A model generated the notes under the pieces. It was not told the origin of the DNA. It did no database searches and saw nothing but the letters and a program-made list of their open reading frames with translations. The translations under genes and the position numbers were made by a program. A stretch of 64,000 nucleotides of DNA from Saprospiraceae bacterium (lineage in GTDB: Bacteria > Bacteroidota > Bacteroidia > Chitinophagales > Saprospiraceae), in assembly GCA_016717145.1 (NCBI GenBank), contig JADKGD010000071.1, forward strand, positions 186,001-250,000, written 5' to 3'. Below, piece after piece: positions 1 to 10,830 of this stretch (the first letter of the stretch is position 1; each line of letters opens with the position of its first letter).

Positions 1-711
1 GCCATACTAACCGCTGCGGAATATCTTAATAATTCTAAGGATGGTGGACGCGGTATACTTTTAGGTAGTGTCTCCGGCGTGCCCCCAGCAAAGATTGTCA
101 TCCTGGGTGCTGGTGTTGTTGCAGAAACTGCTATAAAAGTGGCCATTGGCCTGGGCGCATCTATTAGGGTTTTTGATAATAATATTACAAAACTCATGAG
201 ATTACAAACAGCAGTAGGTAGACATTTGCATACCTCTTCAATTAATCCGGTTTATCTGGCATATCAATTAACCAGTGCAGATGTAGTAATCGGAGCCGTT
301 CATTCCAAAAGTGGCCGTACGCCAATCCTGGTTTCAGAAGAAATGGTTTCAAAAATGAAAGAGGGTTCAGTCATCATAGACGTCAGTATTGACCAGGGTG
401 GATGTATTGAGACATCAAGGCTAACCACTTTGGATAATCCAAGTTTTATTAAGCATGGCGTGATACATTATTGTGTACCTAATATTCCTTCAAAAGTGAG
501 CAGGACAGCTTCATTAGCTATTAGTAATATCATAACTCCGTTGCTGCTTAAAATGGGAACCGGGATGCATTTTGACAATATACTTTATGAAAACCATGGC
601 ATAAGAAATGGATGTTATGCCTATAAAGGATGTATAACCAATGAATATCTGAGTAAGAGATTTGGGCTCAAATATACGAGCCTTGAGCTTTTAATGACAA
701 GTAAACTTTAA
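1..711 (+). CDS. ald: Alanine dehydrogenase, C-terminal part (5' end outside window)
   Basis: The frame is open from base 1, so the gene starts upstream. The visible part begins just before a Rossmann NAD-binding motif (VILGAGVVAETAIKVA, followed by the acidic residue in VFDNN), preceded by GGRGILLGSVSGVPPAK, typical of the alanine dehydrogenase/PNT family. The later GSVIIDVSIDQGG segment is also a hallmark of this fold. The family interconverts L-alanine and pyruvate with NAD in the cytoplasm. PntA-alpha, encoded further on, shares the fold, but this protein has the Ald-type C-terminus and no transhydrogenase partner next to it. A GTG at 79 is an internal codon, not the start. Family assignment is firm; the substrate is inferred. 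Confidence 0.88.
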   Translation, partial: AILTAAEYLNNSKDGGRGILLGSVSGVPPAKIVILGAGVVAETAIKVAIGLGASIRVFDNNITKLMRLQTAVGRHLHTSSINPVYLAYQLTSADVVIGAVHSKSGRTPILVSEEMVSKMKEGSVIIDVSIDQGGCIETSRLTTLDNPSFIKHGVIHYCVPNIPSKVSRTASLAISNIITPLLLKMGTGMHFDNILYENHGIRNGCYAYKGCITNEYLSKRFGLKYTSLELLMTSKL

Positions 712-736
712 ATCATAAAAATATAAATTATACATT

Positions 737-1294
737 ATGGATTTAGTCACTTTAATTTCTAAAGTTAATAAATACAAACAGATTCAGGAAAACACCATTA
801 ATTATCGAAAAGCATGGAAAAAAGACGTCAGACCAATGCTTTTATCAACCATTAAGGAGACAATAAAGCAGATTCAATTGGGCAAAGCGGACGTTATTTT
901 ACACGACAACATAGAAAATCTTGAAGCAGTAATCCTTGATTTGGGAAAATCCAGTAGCGGAATATCTGAAAATCTTGAGGATTCAGGTGTAAAAAGAACT
1001 ATGATTAAATCAAATGGCTCACTTATATATCAGCAATTGTTTAATGGGAAAATAATGGTCATGATAGTAAGCCCAAATATTGAAGGTTATGGTCAGCCCA
1101 AGCCCCCGTCAACCCTCGAAATTTTAAGACCTGACGAACTCAAACCAATCCTTATAATTCGCCATATGGAAGCGCTTTTAAAAGATATTACAGAATGGGA
1201 AGATTATGATGACGAAGAGACCCACAATGTGATAGGATTCAATCCACCTATAGGATTTAATACCCAACCACCAGAAGAGGAATCTCAAATTTAA
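737..1294 (+). CDS. Conserved hypothetical protein, acidic C-terminus
   Basis: A 185-residue soluble protein that I do not recognise. It lies 25 bases after the alanine dehydrogenase gene on the same strand, so co-transcription is likely. The N-terminal half is helical and lysine-rich (YRKAWKKDVRPMLLSTIKETIKQ). The middle looks like alternating strands with no known catalytic motif (GSLIYQQLFNGKIMVMIVSPNIEGYG). The last 35 residues are acidic and proline-rich (EWEDYDDEE, PPEEESQI). There is no signal peptide or membrane segment. The stop overlaps the 3' end of the convergent polA gene by a few bases. Codon use matches its neighbours, so I take it as real; function unknown. Confidence 0.7.
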   Translation: MDLVTLISKVNKYKQIQENTINYRKAWKKDVRPMLLSTIKETIKQIQLGKADVILHDNIENLEAVILDLGKSSSGISENLEDSGVKRTMIKSNGSLIYQQLFNGKIMVMIVSPNIEGYGQPKPPSTLEILRPDELKPILIIRHMEALLKDITEWEDYDDEETHNVIGFNPPIGFNTQPPEEESQI

Positions 1295-4098
1295 TGTGCT
1301 TCCAGCCAATTATTACCTACACCAATCTCAACTAAAATCGGAACTTTGAGGCTAGGAATAGCATTTTTCATTAGGTCTGTTACTATAACCTTTACTTGAT
1401 CAAGTTCTGTTTTATACACATCAAAGACCAATTCGTCATGTACCTGAAGTATCATTTTCGATTTCAGATTGTTTTCCTTGAAAGCTTGATGAATATTAAT
1501 CATGGCAATTTTTATCATATCTGCTGCTGTCCCCTGAATGGGTGTATTTATGGCAACACGCTCAGCATTACTTGAAGCCAGAGTATTGCGGGAATTAATG
1601 TCTCTGAGGTTGCGCCTCCTACCTAAAAGGGTCTTAACATATCCCAGTTTTCTCGCAGAGGATATGGTTTCATCCATGTAATTTTTAAGCCCGGAAAATT
1701 CTCTGAAATAATTTTGAATCAGTTCCTGAGCATCTTTCCTTGATATTCCTAACTGACGGGACAAATTTGTAGCACCCGCACCGTAGGTTATTGAAAAATT
1801 TACCGTTTTAGCGTTTCTCCTTTGTTCATTAGTAACTTGGTCATATGGAACACTATATACTTTAGCCGCTGTAGCCCGATGGAAGTCATTGCCGGCTACA
1901 AATGCTTCCAGCATTGATGTGTCATTGCTAATCTCAGCTATGATACGGAGTTCGATTTGTGAGTAATCCGCAGCCATTAGCACGTAATCGTCATTACGCG
2001 GTATAAAAGCTTTTCTGATTTCACGGCCTGCCTCATCTTTTATGGGGATATTTTGAAGGTTAGGATTTTCAGAACTAAGTCTCCCCGTAGCTGCTCTGGC
2101 TTGATTAAAATTACTGTGTACTCTACCTGTTCTTGGATTGACCATAAGCGGCAAAGCATCTACATAAGTTGATTTTAGCTTTGCAAACTTACGATGTTCC
2201 AGTATAGTGTCTATGACAATATGTTCACCAGCTAATTCTGTCAGCTTATCAAAATCTGTGGAATATTGACCTGATGCGGTTTTTTTCCATCTGTATGGAA
2301 CTTTTAGCCGGTCGAATAAAACTTCCCCAACTTGTTTTGGAGATGCAATATTGAAATGAACACCCGCATTCTTATAAATTTCCTGTTCTTTTATCGTGAT
2401 AATTTTTTCCAGTTCCTTGGAGTATTCATTTAAAAAACCGGCATCTATTCTAATACCTTCATACTCAAGGTCACACAAAACACGAATGAGCGGTTCTTCT
2501 ATTGAAGTGTATAATTCATCCAATTCGTTTTCAGCCATCATTTTTTCCATAACCGGGACAATCTGTAAAGTAAGGTCAGCATCTTCACCCGCATATTCGG
2601 TTATTTTCTCAAGAGAAACATCTCTCATGGTGAGCTGATTTTTGCCACCTTTACCTATCAGATCTTCGATAGGTACCATCTTATAATCAAGATAAGCTTC
2701 TGTAAGGTAATCAAGTTTGTGTCTAAGGTCCGGTTCGCAAAGATAATGGGTAATCATTGTATCATACATTGGACCGGCAACTTCTACGCCATACCACTTC
2801 ATCATGGACATGTCATATTTTATATTTTGGCCTATTTTTATTATGTTTGGGTTTTGAAGTATATCCTTAAAGTGCGCCACTGTTTCTTTTGCCACAGATT
2901 GATCTTTGGATATGGGTATATAAAAAGCCTCCCCAGGCTTTATAGAAAAGGAAAGGCCAACCAACTCAGCCTGATGTGGGTCAATACCGGTAGTTTCTGT
3001 GTCAAAACTTATCTTTTTGCTTGCAGACAATATCAGCACCAAATCTTTAATTTTTTCAGGAGTATCTATCAAACGGTAATCGTGGTTTGTGTTTTTTATA
3101 TTATTTTTTGCAATTAGATACTCATCTTTATTGGCTTCACCAGGTTCATAAGTAGGGCTCGAATTCGGAATATCAAATAATGATTGTTGGCCTAGACGTG
3201 GTCCAGAGCTTGTTTGCTCTTCTGTGATGCCCAGAATTTGTTGGGCAAGAGAACGGAATTCCAATTCAAGGAAGATCTCTTTGAGTTTTTCTTTGTTGAT
3301 GGGATCTATGATGTAGGTATTCTGATCGAACTGAATCGGAACATTAAGATCTATTGTGGCAAGTCTCTTTGAAAGAATAGCCAGATCAGCATACTGAATA
3401 ATGTTATCTTTTTGTTTACCCTGTAGTTTATCAGCATTGGCAATCAAACCTTCTATGGAACCATAATCTTTGAGTAGTTTTACGGCTGTTTTGGGACCAA
3501 TGCCTGGGATTCCGGGTATATTGTCCACAGCGTCACCTTGCAATCCGAGTACATCTATTACTTGATCAATGCGATCTATTTCCCATTGTTCAAGAATTTC
3601 TTTTTCGCCAAGAATTTCAATACCATTTCCTTGTCGGCTGGGTTTATACATAAATATATTTGGCGATACAAGCTGAGCATAATCTTTGTCCGGAGTCACC
3701 ATATATACTGAAAATCCTTCCTTTTCTGCTTGTTTAGCAATGGTACCTATAACGTCATCTGCTTCATAATTTGGTATCATCACTACTGGTATATTGAAGG
3801 CTTCTACTATGGCATGGATGTATGGCATTGCGATCGAAATGTCTTCAGGCTGAGCGTCTCGATTTGCCTTATATTCAGGATAAAATTCATGTCTGAACGT
3901 ACCTCCTTTAGGATCAAAAGCTACAGCAATATGTGTCGGCTTTTGATTTGTTATCAGATCCCAAAGTGTCCTTACAAAACCTGTAATGGCAGACGTATTG
4001 ATACCTTTTGAGTTGATTAATGGTCTGGTAATAAAAGCGAAGTGAGCACGATATACCAATGCATGACCATCCAAAAGGAAAAGTTTTTTATCTGTCAT
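1291..4098 (-). CDS. polA: DNA polymerase I
   Basis: A 935-residue family A DNA polymerase with all three domains, for Okazaki-fragment processing and repair synthesis. The N-terminal 5'-3' nuclease domain spans about residues 1-290 (LLDGHALVYRAHFAF, the acidic NYEADDVIG, and the helix-hairpin-helix GIPGIGPKTA). The 3'-5' exonuclease domain is intact, with FDTETTGID near residue 366. The polymerase domain carries motif A DYSQIELR near 711, motif B RRNAKTVNFSITYG near 760 and motif C QVHDELVF near 885, so both catalytic aspartates are present. I use the ATG at 4098: an in-frame TTG at 4122 would lie upstream of the predicted transcript start, because the promoter -7 element covers it. Length is normal for proofreading-competent PolA. 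Confidence 0.96.
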   Translation of the reverse strand: MTDKKLFLLDGHALVYRAHFAFITRPLINSKGINTSAITGFVRTLWDLITNQKPTHIAVAFDPKGGTFRHEFYPEYKANRDAQPEDISIAMPYIHAIVEAFNIPVVMIPNYEADDVIGTIAKQAEKEGFSVYMVTPDKDYAQLVSPNIFMYKPSRQGNGIEILGEKEILEQWEIDRIDQVIDVLGLQGDAVDNIPGIPGIGPKTAVKLLKDYGSIEGLIANADKLQGKQKDNIIQYADLAILSKRLATIDLNVPIQFDQNTYIIDPINKEKLKEIFLELEFRSLAQQILGITEEQTSSGPRLGQQSLFDIPNSSPTYEPGEANKDEYLIAKNNIKNTNHDYRLIDTPEKIKDLVLILSASKKISFDTETTGIDPHQAELVGLSFSIKPGEAFYIPISKDQSVAKETVAHFKDILQNPNIIKIGQNIKYDMSMMKWYGVEVAGPMYDTMITHYLCEPDLRHKLDYLTEAYLDYKMVPIEDLIGKGGKNQLTMRDVSLEKITEYAGEDADLTLQIVPVMEKMMAENELDELYTSIEEPLIRVLCDLEYEGIRIDAGFLNEYSKELEKIITIKEQEIYKNAGVHFNIASPKQVGEVLFDRLKVPYRWKKTASGQYSTDFDKLTELAGEHIVIDTILEHRKFAKLKSTYVDALPLMVNPRTGRVHSNFNQARAATGRLSSENPNLQNIPIKDEAGREIRKAFIPRNDDYVLMAADYSQIELRIIAEISNDTSMLEAFVAGNDFHRATAAKVYSVPYDQVTNEQRRNAKTVNFSITYGAGATNLSRQLGISRKDAQELIQNYFREFSGLKNYMDETISSARKLGYVKTLLGRRRNLRDINSRNTLASSNAERVAINTPIQGTAADMIKIAMINIHQAFKENNLKSKMILQVHDELVFDVYKTELDQVKVIVTDLMKNAIPSLKVPILVEIGVGNNWLEAH

Positions 4099-4119
4099 TT
4101 TATATATTATTTGTGGGGC

Positions 4120-4127
4120 CAAAGATA
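4120..4127 (-). promoter_or_regulatory. Promoter -7 element of polA
   Basis: On the minus strand the sequence reads TATCTTTG, an exact match to the Bacteroidota -7 consensus TAnnTTTG. It predicts transcription starting near 4113 and a leader of about 15 bases before the ATG at 4098. No clear TTG -33 element lies at the usual distance. It overlaps the alternative TTG start at 4122, which argues against that start. Confidence 0.55.
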
Positions 4128-4249
4128 GAGTGGAATTAGCTAAAGAGATATTTATTTTTGTAAATTTTATTTAAATATACATTAATTCTGATTTCTTTAA
4201 TTCCATCAGATTTAACATAACACAATTAAATTATATAAATAGTACTAAA

Positions 4250-4282
4250 CAAAAAAAGGGGTGCATTAGACGATGCACCCCT
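4250..4282 (-). terminator. Intrinsic terminator after the T9SS protein gene
   Basis: A perfect 10-bp stem (AGGGGTGCAT with ATGCACCCCT) closes a 6-base loop. On the minus strand it is followed directly by seven T residues. It lies just after the stop codon of the T9SS cargo gene and before polA, so it ends the cargo transcript. It is one of the clearest terminators in the window. Confidence 0.9.
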
Positions 4283-4309
4283 CAGGAATTAATTTAAGCA
4301 AATTGTTGG

Positions 4310-7300
4310 TTACTCGAGGCCGATCATCTTTTTAGTAGCAGTGTTAGCTCCACTTTCGATTTGGTAAATCATCACACCGGTTGATGGAAGATCACTTCTT
4401 GTCAGTAAAAAGCTATTGATACCTTTACCAAAAGATCTAGTATTTTTGAATATCACTTGTCCTGTTACATCGAATACTTTAAGGGTAGCATTACCTGCTT
4501 CAGGTAGATTGAATGTGATATTGGTTTTGTCAGTGAATGGGTTTGGCTCATTCTGATATAAAGCAAATTCAGTTGTTTCTTTACCGGCAAATCTTAGGGA
4601 CAATTTGCTAGTCTCAAGATTATCTCCTGAGTAAACTTCTGAAGGTGTCACTGAAGAATTTATAGTGATCAATTCAGATAAATTTGCATCTTTCTTTGCT
4701 ATCAGATTGAATGAGATAATGTCTTTGCCACTTACAGCATTTACATCATTCCAACTCACGGTGTATTTGTCGTTGGCTACTTTTGCAATATTAGCATCAG
4801 ATATTTTGGTACCTCCTACATATACATCAATAAGATCGGCATTATTGAGTGTAAGTGTAAATTGAAGACCAAACACTTTATCTATATCAGCACTGAAAGT
4901 AACTGCTTGTATGTCATTTGCTTTAACTGCACTTTCATGAGCTGTCAATACAACATTACTTCTGGATTCAGTCGGTGATGTTGCATTTGCGGTAGCGGAA
5001 CCATTTACGTCACCCACTTTTACAGTAATGAAGTTTTGATTTGTCATGACATGATCAAGGTTTGAAATATGAACTTTTTCATCCAATGGCCAAGGATTGG
5101 TCACGTCTGTAAATGTTTGTCCACTATTTATAAATCTCCAGCTTTCATTATTAGGAAGTTTATCGTAAATTCCTAAAATTAATTTTCTCAATTCTACAAG
5201 ATCTGAATCAGTAACTTTCTCATCTTTGTTGATTTCTGCTGCAATCAAATTATATGGATCAGTAAATACATTTAAAGCAAGAACGTGTCTCTGAATCATT
5301 ACAAGGTCAAGCGTACTCACACCATTAAGGTAATCATCATTTTTCCTACCTGATATGTTATAATCGTAATACATGACTGCATTGTTGAAAATGTACTCTC
5401 CAGCTGGTGATGTAATCGTTGATTTTGTCATCTCCGGAATACCGTTTTCCAGGGTAATTTCTGCGCCTACTAGATTAAGTCCTGAATTGGTAACTGATCT
5501 ACCTGAAACCGCTGTAACCTGAAGATTTGAACATGCTCCCTGGTTGTCAGCAAGATTAAGGGTTACTAAACAGAAATCATAATTTAGCTTCTCATCCCAC
5601 ACTGTCATTTTCACCTGAGTAGTAGGAAGATCAGCACAATCAAATATCATTCCTGAACTCTTTGTTGCCGGAGTCCATTTTTGAGCATTACCTGCAAAGT
5701 ATTCTGCTTCAGTTGCATTCAATCCAGCTCCTTTGAAGTAGTGAATTTGAGTGATTTTTGTCAAAACAGGATTTGATTCATTAAAAGTGTACAATAAAGC
5801 TGACTTAGGTGTACAATTGTCAAAAGATCCAAGGTTGAAGTCTACCGCCCAAAGTTCTACTTTACCATTCTGCATCAATGCGGAACTGATATTCAAACAG
5901 TATGGAGTTGGTTTTTTCTTGTCCACAACCATAAAGTTTTGATAACAAGTTGTTACATTACCACAACCATCCGTTACTTTCCAAACGATCTTATGATTTG
6001 ACATACTACCAACGATGTCTTCAGGTAAAGTTATTTTTACTTCTCCTCCCTGACCAGTTGGGGATACATATCTGTCTTTGATACCATTTCCGTTAGTATC
6101 ATCAAAATTTCCATCTGTAGAAGGTAAGAAACTTGAATATTCATAATCATTCACGCCATCTCCCCACAAGTCTACAAATACTGTCCATTTAAGCCAGTTT
6201 GAAGCGCATTCTCCCTGATCAGTAGCCGTTTTAGTAAGCATTAGGTTTCTTCGCTCACATTTGTTACCGTCATTGTCAGTATCTGTATTGTCATCGATTT
6301 CAAACATTAAGTCTGCACAAGAGCTGAGTGTTGGTTTAACTTCATCGATTACCTTAACAATTTGTGTTCTGGAGAAATATCCTATTGGATTTGTAGCATT
6401 TGGATTATATGTACACCAATTTATAATAGTCCATTTGTTCAAAATTTTCATACATGCATTACCTTCAAAGTAAAATGTATCGCTTTTTAAACTTAAGCCT
6501 ATCTGATCGCATGGACCAGCTGTCCAGGTCGGTTTAAGAGATCCGGCATCTCCAGTACAATTGGTTGTAACATCCGCAGGCCATTTTATAGAAGCACCAC
6601 TAAATTCACCAAATGGATTTCTTTTATCAATTCTTTGTGTACAAACGATAGATTGTCTGTTCTTTATCTTCCATGTACGTAAGATATAACCTACATTGCA
6701 GGTATTAAGAAATTCCTGATCGGTATAAATTACCTCAAGATCAAGACAGTTTGAATAAGCTCGAGCTTTACCAGTTAATTTAAGATCATTAGAATCTTCG
6801 TCGCAGTTTATGGTTACGTTTGGTGGACAAACAATTTGTGGGGTGAGTTTATCTTCAACCCTTACTTCAACCCAAGTCTCATTATAATTGTCTGACTGAC
6901 CGTTGATTACGTCTCCAAAGAAACCTGACATATTGCCATCATCCCATACCCTCATCCATACTTTGACTATTCCAAAAGGAACCAATCCCTCTCTGTTTGT
7001 AATATCATCACAACAGAATTTAACATATGCTCCATTGTCCGGGTCATAGTTTGGACTATTCGGATCAGAAGAACCATCATTTGGATGTCCGTCACTATTA
7101 TAAGTCTTATTACCGGTATATCCACAACCATCAGCATCTCTTACAGGGTCGTCTTCTCTTCTAAGCTCAAGATGAACAGGTGTACAACTATCGTACGAAC
7201 CGTTATCAACAGAATTTCCAAAAAGCTTTGCTATACCATCACCTTCACCACCTGTGGTTAAGGATAAAACGATATTCTGTTTAGCAATAGCTATTGGTGC

Positions 7301-8624
7301 AGTTTTATCTAGGATTGTTACGGTTATTTCATCGTATCCTTTGTTTTCACAACAATCCTGTGCAATATAAGTAAAGTTATGTACGCCTTTAGGAGCTCCG
7401 GTCACGAGATACCTTCCACTAGGTATATCATACACTATACTTACACCAAATGGACCAGTAACAGTATATGTAACATTTACTGAACAGTTGTCGTGCAAAA
7501 TTTCAGGTGCAGGAAGCAAGAAATTTCCAACACAATTCCAAGGATCTACACTTACGGTTATGTCTTTAGCAACAACTGTAGGAACCTCTTCATCTGTGGC
7601 TTTTATCACCTGTGTAATGGTCCTTGTAGCACCAGTACACCAGTCTAGAATAGTAAACAGACGAATTATCTTTTTACTATTAGAGCACGCTGCAAAACAA
7701 ACTGTAAGTTCTGTGTCCGCTTTTGCAGCCATGATGTTACATACTTGTGCCGATAATGGCACACCATTGATGGTAGGCCAAGCATGTTTTGTCGCTTCTA
7801 TTATCGAAATTCTTTCAGCTGCTGCATCTGCTACAGCATTAGTAGCATAAGTGCCTGGCACCTGACCTCTGTAAATGGTTTGATATTCTTTAAATAACTT
7901 TGCTTTCAAAAATGCAAATACACCAGGCATAGTAACATCAGCCGCACATGTCATTTGAATGTTATTGTACGGTGGCATTACATTAGCAATATCTTCCGGA
8001 GTAAATCTGTACTCAGAAACACAAGGGATCGATTTATTGCCGGAAGCATCTGTATAAACCCAGGTTCTTCGGATGATCTTTAAGCCACAAATTTCTGAAT
8101 TAATTACTTCATCTGAAGTTTGAGTTGTGTAATTGGAACAGTTTTCTGTAACAATAGGCGCTGGAATTATCAATGTTCCAGCATAGAAATGCTGCCTCAT
8201 CTGTGCATTTAAAAACACAAGAAGGGTCAGAATTGCCAACCGGACATCTGCAGTCAACAAGGGGAGGAAGCTTATCTTCAACTTTTAGGTCACTCCAGCA
8301 GGAGTTACCACTTCCATTAGTAATAGTAGCCGTATATAAACCCGGCTTAGTCACGATAGGAGCATTGGTATTGTTATTAAGAATTCCCGTTCCACTAACT
8401 TTTATCAAGTATGGAGGATTTAAATAAAAAATACCTTTGATGAGAATGTCAGGCGTTATAGCTGCCCTACAATCGCCGTCTAATGAAACCTGTACAGATC
8501 CGTTACAAGCAATCTGAACCTGACTTTTTACATTAGATGTGAAGAAAACTAACAGGAGACTCAACAGTGCGTATCGCAATACCGGAATCCCCTTACTTTG
8601 GGTAAGTAAATCTTGTTTTACCAT
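4310..8624 (-). CDS. Large secreted T9SS cargo protein with HYR-like, dockerin-like and cohesin-like modules (frameshifted)
   Basis: One gene of about 1437 residues, read here as two overlapping frames (8624-8109 and 8281-4310) because of one extra base near 8186-8189. At the break, CTDEAAF in one frame continues as YAGTLIIPAPIVTENC in the other. The N-terminus has a signal peptide ending near NVKSQ, then a Cys-rich region (CNGSVQVSLDGDCRAAITPD) common in large Saprospiria surface proteins. Repeated segments such as DKLTPQIVCPPNVTINCDED resemble HYR repeats. Near the C-terminus are a dockerin-like segment (DLVMIQRHVLAL, then INKDEKVTDSDLVELRKLILG), a cohesin-like beta-sandwich, and a type A sorting domain (YQNEPNPFTDKTNITFNL ending in KKMIGLE). 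It is predicted to be exported by the type IX system and surface-attached or released. Its ligand is unknown. Confidence 0.85.
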
Positions 8625-9066
8625 GGGTAAAATGTTTTGGTTATTAAATAAATAAGTTTTTGCCCGCGTCTTTCGGGCAATAGGTCAGATTTAAATAAGA
8701 TTTACTCTATTGAGTGGGAATGATGCAAAGGTATGCTGAACACCATGGTGGTAGGTAATCTGAAATGGGGTAATTTTGGTATATTTTTTTTACTAATAGA
8801 AATAATATTTAATATAATACCACATATATTAAATATAATAAAACTGTATCTAGTTATATATTAGTAGTTTGAATTAAATATGACGAAAGCACTAAAAGCC
8901 GACATACCAGGAAAATATTTTTTACTTAATAAATGGACGTAACCCATTTTTATGTACAACAAAGCCATATAAGTCTATAATTCAAATATTATGCCAAATT
9001 TTTTATCTAAAAATCGGCCATGTAAGATATTACCATATCAACAGAATAGTCTGTGAAATACATATA
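8625..9066. other. 442-bp gene-free region upstream of the T9SS cargo gene
   Basis: No coding potential is seen. It holds the cargo gene's promoter element at 8726-8733, a GC-rich hairpin in the leader at 8660-8680 (TTGCCCG pairing with CGGGCAA, 7-base loop), and a 10-base palindrome CACCATGGTG at 8741-8750 just upstream of the -7 element. The remainder to 9066 is very AT-rich, and I see no further structure in it. Confidence 0.6.
8726..8733 (-). promoter_or_regulatory. Promoter -7 element of the T9SS cargo gene
   Basis: The minus strand reads TACCTTTG, matching TAnnTTTG. The predicted start near 8719 gives a leader of about 95 bases that contains the hairpin at 8660-8680. The palindrome CACCATGGTG at 8741-8750 sits where a regulator could contact the promoter. 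No obvious TTG -33 element was found. Confidence 0.5.
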
Positions 9067-10233
9067 TTATAAGAAGTCTATTTTACTTGACTCATTCAAA
9101 ACTGCATCTTTAAATGCCCTTATCAGGTTATCAGCCATGTTAAAGTCAGACGGAAAAGCTTCACAAAACGGATCCGTTTTACTTTTTGTTTCTGGTGTAA
9201 GCGCCCGTTCATCTCCAACATAATTACATGCATATCCTTTAAAATCCTGATATACATTGATTGGAATAATATTAAGATACTCTTTTCTATTGTTGTCAAA
9301 AACCTTTATTTTGCCATGCAATTCTGATTTTTTCTCCCTGAATATCTCTGAAATATTGGCGGTTACTTTTTCGAATACCTCTTTTTCAAAAACTACCTCA
9401 ATGCTATCACGTATTTCTTTTACTTTCTCTTTTCGTATCAATAATTCCTTACTTTCAGAATAATTATAAACACTTTCCCTTTCAGGACTAAAAGCTACAT
9501 CATCCAATTCAATATTAATGGTATAATCAATATTTTTTCCTACATCAAAACCACCAATAATATAGTTAATCCAAAAATCATTCAATTTTGATACCTGGAG
9601 TTTCCACATTTCTTTTTCAATTTCTTGCCCATGAAAGTTTTTCAAGCCATTATTTACGTCAAAATATACCGTTACCTTGCCTAATTCCCATGCCTTTAGT
9701 TTCAACCTTTCAGTATCTTTATAATTAATTTTGTACGCATCAACACTTAAAAGCTCAGCATAAGCATGCCTTGCAAAAATTTTATCTTTTGATTTTTCTG
9801 ACCTAAATAAAAGAGTGTTTGCAAGGTTATAATGATATAAGCATGTATTTTCTTCTGCTATTCTGATCTCATTACTGTAATCTTTTAACCCGAATGATCC
9901 GATATAACCATCTTCACTAACCAATGGAAGTAACGGATCAAGCCGATATAGTCTATTTTCTAAAATTTTGTAATGGGCAAGGACCTTACTCCAATTTTCA
10001 GGTTTGGATTCAGGTTGTAATCTATCTATATCATGAAGTGTAGATGCATTCATTTTAGTAAATGCTTTTTCAAGTGCTTTAACGTATGATGTTTTTTTAT
10101 TTTTTTTACCTTGTAATTTTGTAATGGCATATGAAAATGCTTCTTCATAGTTTCCTTTTTCTACCATTTTTTCAACTGAACGGCAGGATGTCAAAGTAAA
10201 AATAAATATTAGGGTGTACATTGTGCTTTTCAT
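9067..10233 (-). CDS. Predicted lipoprotein of unknown function
   Basis: A 388-residue protein with a short hydrophobic N-terminus and a lipobox (TLTSC, Cys 17), so it is probably a lipid-anchored envelope protein. The mature N-terminus (SVEKMVEKGNYEEAFSYAITKLQGKKNKK) resembles a TPR-like helical start found in many Bacteroidota lipoproteins. The middle is rich in Tyr, Leu and Lys with no recognised enzyme motif. A coiled, charged segment near residue 280 (SKELLIRKEKVKEIRDSIEV) may be a helix pair. No partner gene is adjacent: apaG lies about 190 bases upstream and the T9SS cargo gene is more than 400 bases downstream. I do not recognise a named family. Confidence 0.7.
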   Translation of the reverse strand: MKSTMYTLIFIFTLTSCRSVEKMVEKGNYEEAFSYAITKLQGKKNKKTSYVKALEKAFTKMNASTLHDIDRLQPESKPENWSKVLAHYKILENRLYRLDPLLPLVSEDGYIGSFGLKDYSNEIRIAEENTCLYHYNLANTLLFRSEKSKDKIFARHAYAELLSVDAYKINYKDTERLKLKAWELGKVTVYFDVNNGLKNFHGQEIEKEMWKLQVSKLNDFWINYIIGGFDVGKNIDYTINIELDDVAFSPERESVYNYSESKELLIRKEKVKEIRDSIEVVFEKEVFEKVTANISEIFREKKSELHGKIKVFDNNRKEYLNIIPINVYQDFKGYACNYVGDERALTPETKSKTDPFCEAFPSDFNMADNLIRAFKDAVLNESSKIDFL

Positions 10234-10425
10234 ATCCTATGTTTCTATTGTTTTGAAATAAGTATCACAACTCTAAAACAGATTTAGACATCAGAAAGTA
10301 ACATAAAAAATGCAGGCTTATACTTTATTTAACCTTTTGATAAAGGAAAATTAACTAAGTAGCGACAATACCTTTAAGGCCTAAAAATATACTATTAGGA
10401 TCAAATTGATAAATCTAACCGGGAT

Positions 10426-10830
10426 TCAATTCAGCTTAAAATCTGAGATAAGCACAAACTCCGGTACCACTACTTCAAAAGTTGACTTGTCTTCTACACG
10501 TTGAAAGATATAAATGCCACTCATTTTTCCAATTGGGCTATTCAGTGGACACCAGGACATATAATTAAAGACATCACCAGACTTTAAGACGGGTTGTTTA
10601 CCAATGACTCCTTCGCCTTTCACTTCTCTGCGAATCTGAATGGAATCTGTAATGTGCCAATGGCGAGATAACAATTTTACAGTGATTAAACCAATATTTT
10701 CTATGGTAACCTGATAAGAAAATATAAATTTACCAATTGCCGGATTAGATTCTTCGGCCTCATACCTAGGTATGACGCTAATACTTATTTGTTCAGTAAT
10801 TGCGTTGTAAATTCTATTTTTATCTGTCAT
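10426..10830 (-). CDS. apaG: ApaG-domain protein
   Basis: A 134-residue single-domain ApaG protein, close to the usual 125 residues. The sequence shows the family's fibronectin-like strands: FIFSYQVTIENIG, VKLLSRHWHITDS, the GEGVIGKQPVLKSGDVFNYMS block, and GIYIFQRVEDKSTFEVVVPEF. ApaG is classically linked to Co2+/Mg2+ tolerance; its biochemical role is uncertain. Its ATG overlaps the TGA of the upstream guanylate kinase gene (ATGA), so the two are translationally coupled. The overlap fixes this start. Confidence 0.9.
   Translation of the reverse strand: MTDKNRIYNAITEQISISVIPRYEAEESNPAIGKFIFSYQVTIENIGLITVKLLSRHWHITDSIQIRREVKGEGVIGKQPVLKSGDVFNYMSWCPLNSPIGKMSGIYIFQRVEDKSTFEVVVPEFVLISDFKLN

Noticed and set aside
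1..711. A second pntA gene at the start of the window
   Set aside because: The fold is shared, but the C-terminus and the missing partner genes fit alanine dehydrogenase.
4098..4122. Longer DNA polymerase I starting at a TTG at 4122
   Set aside because: The TTG overlaps the promoter -7 element, and the added residues do not resemble PolA; the ATG at 4098 begins the conserved start.
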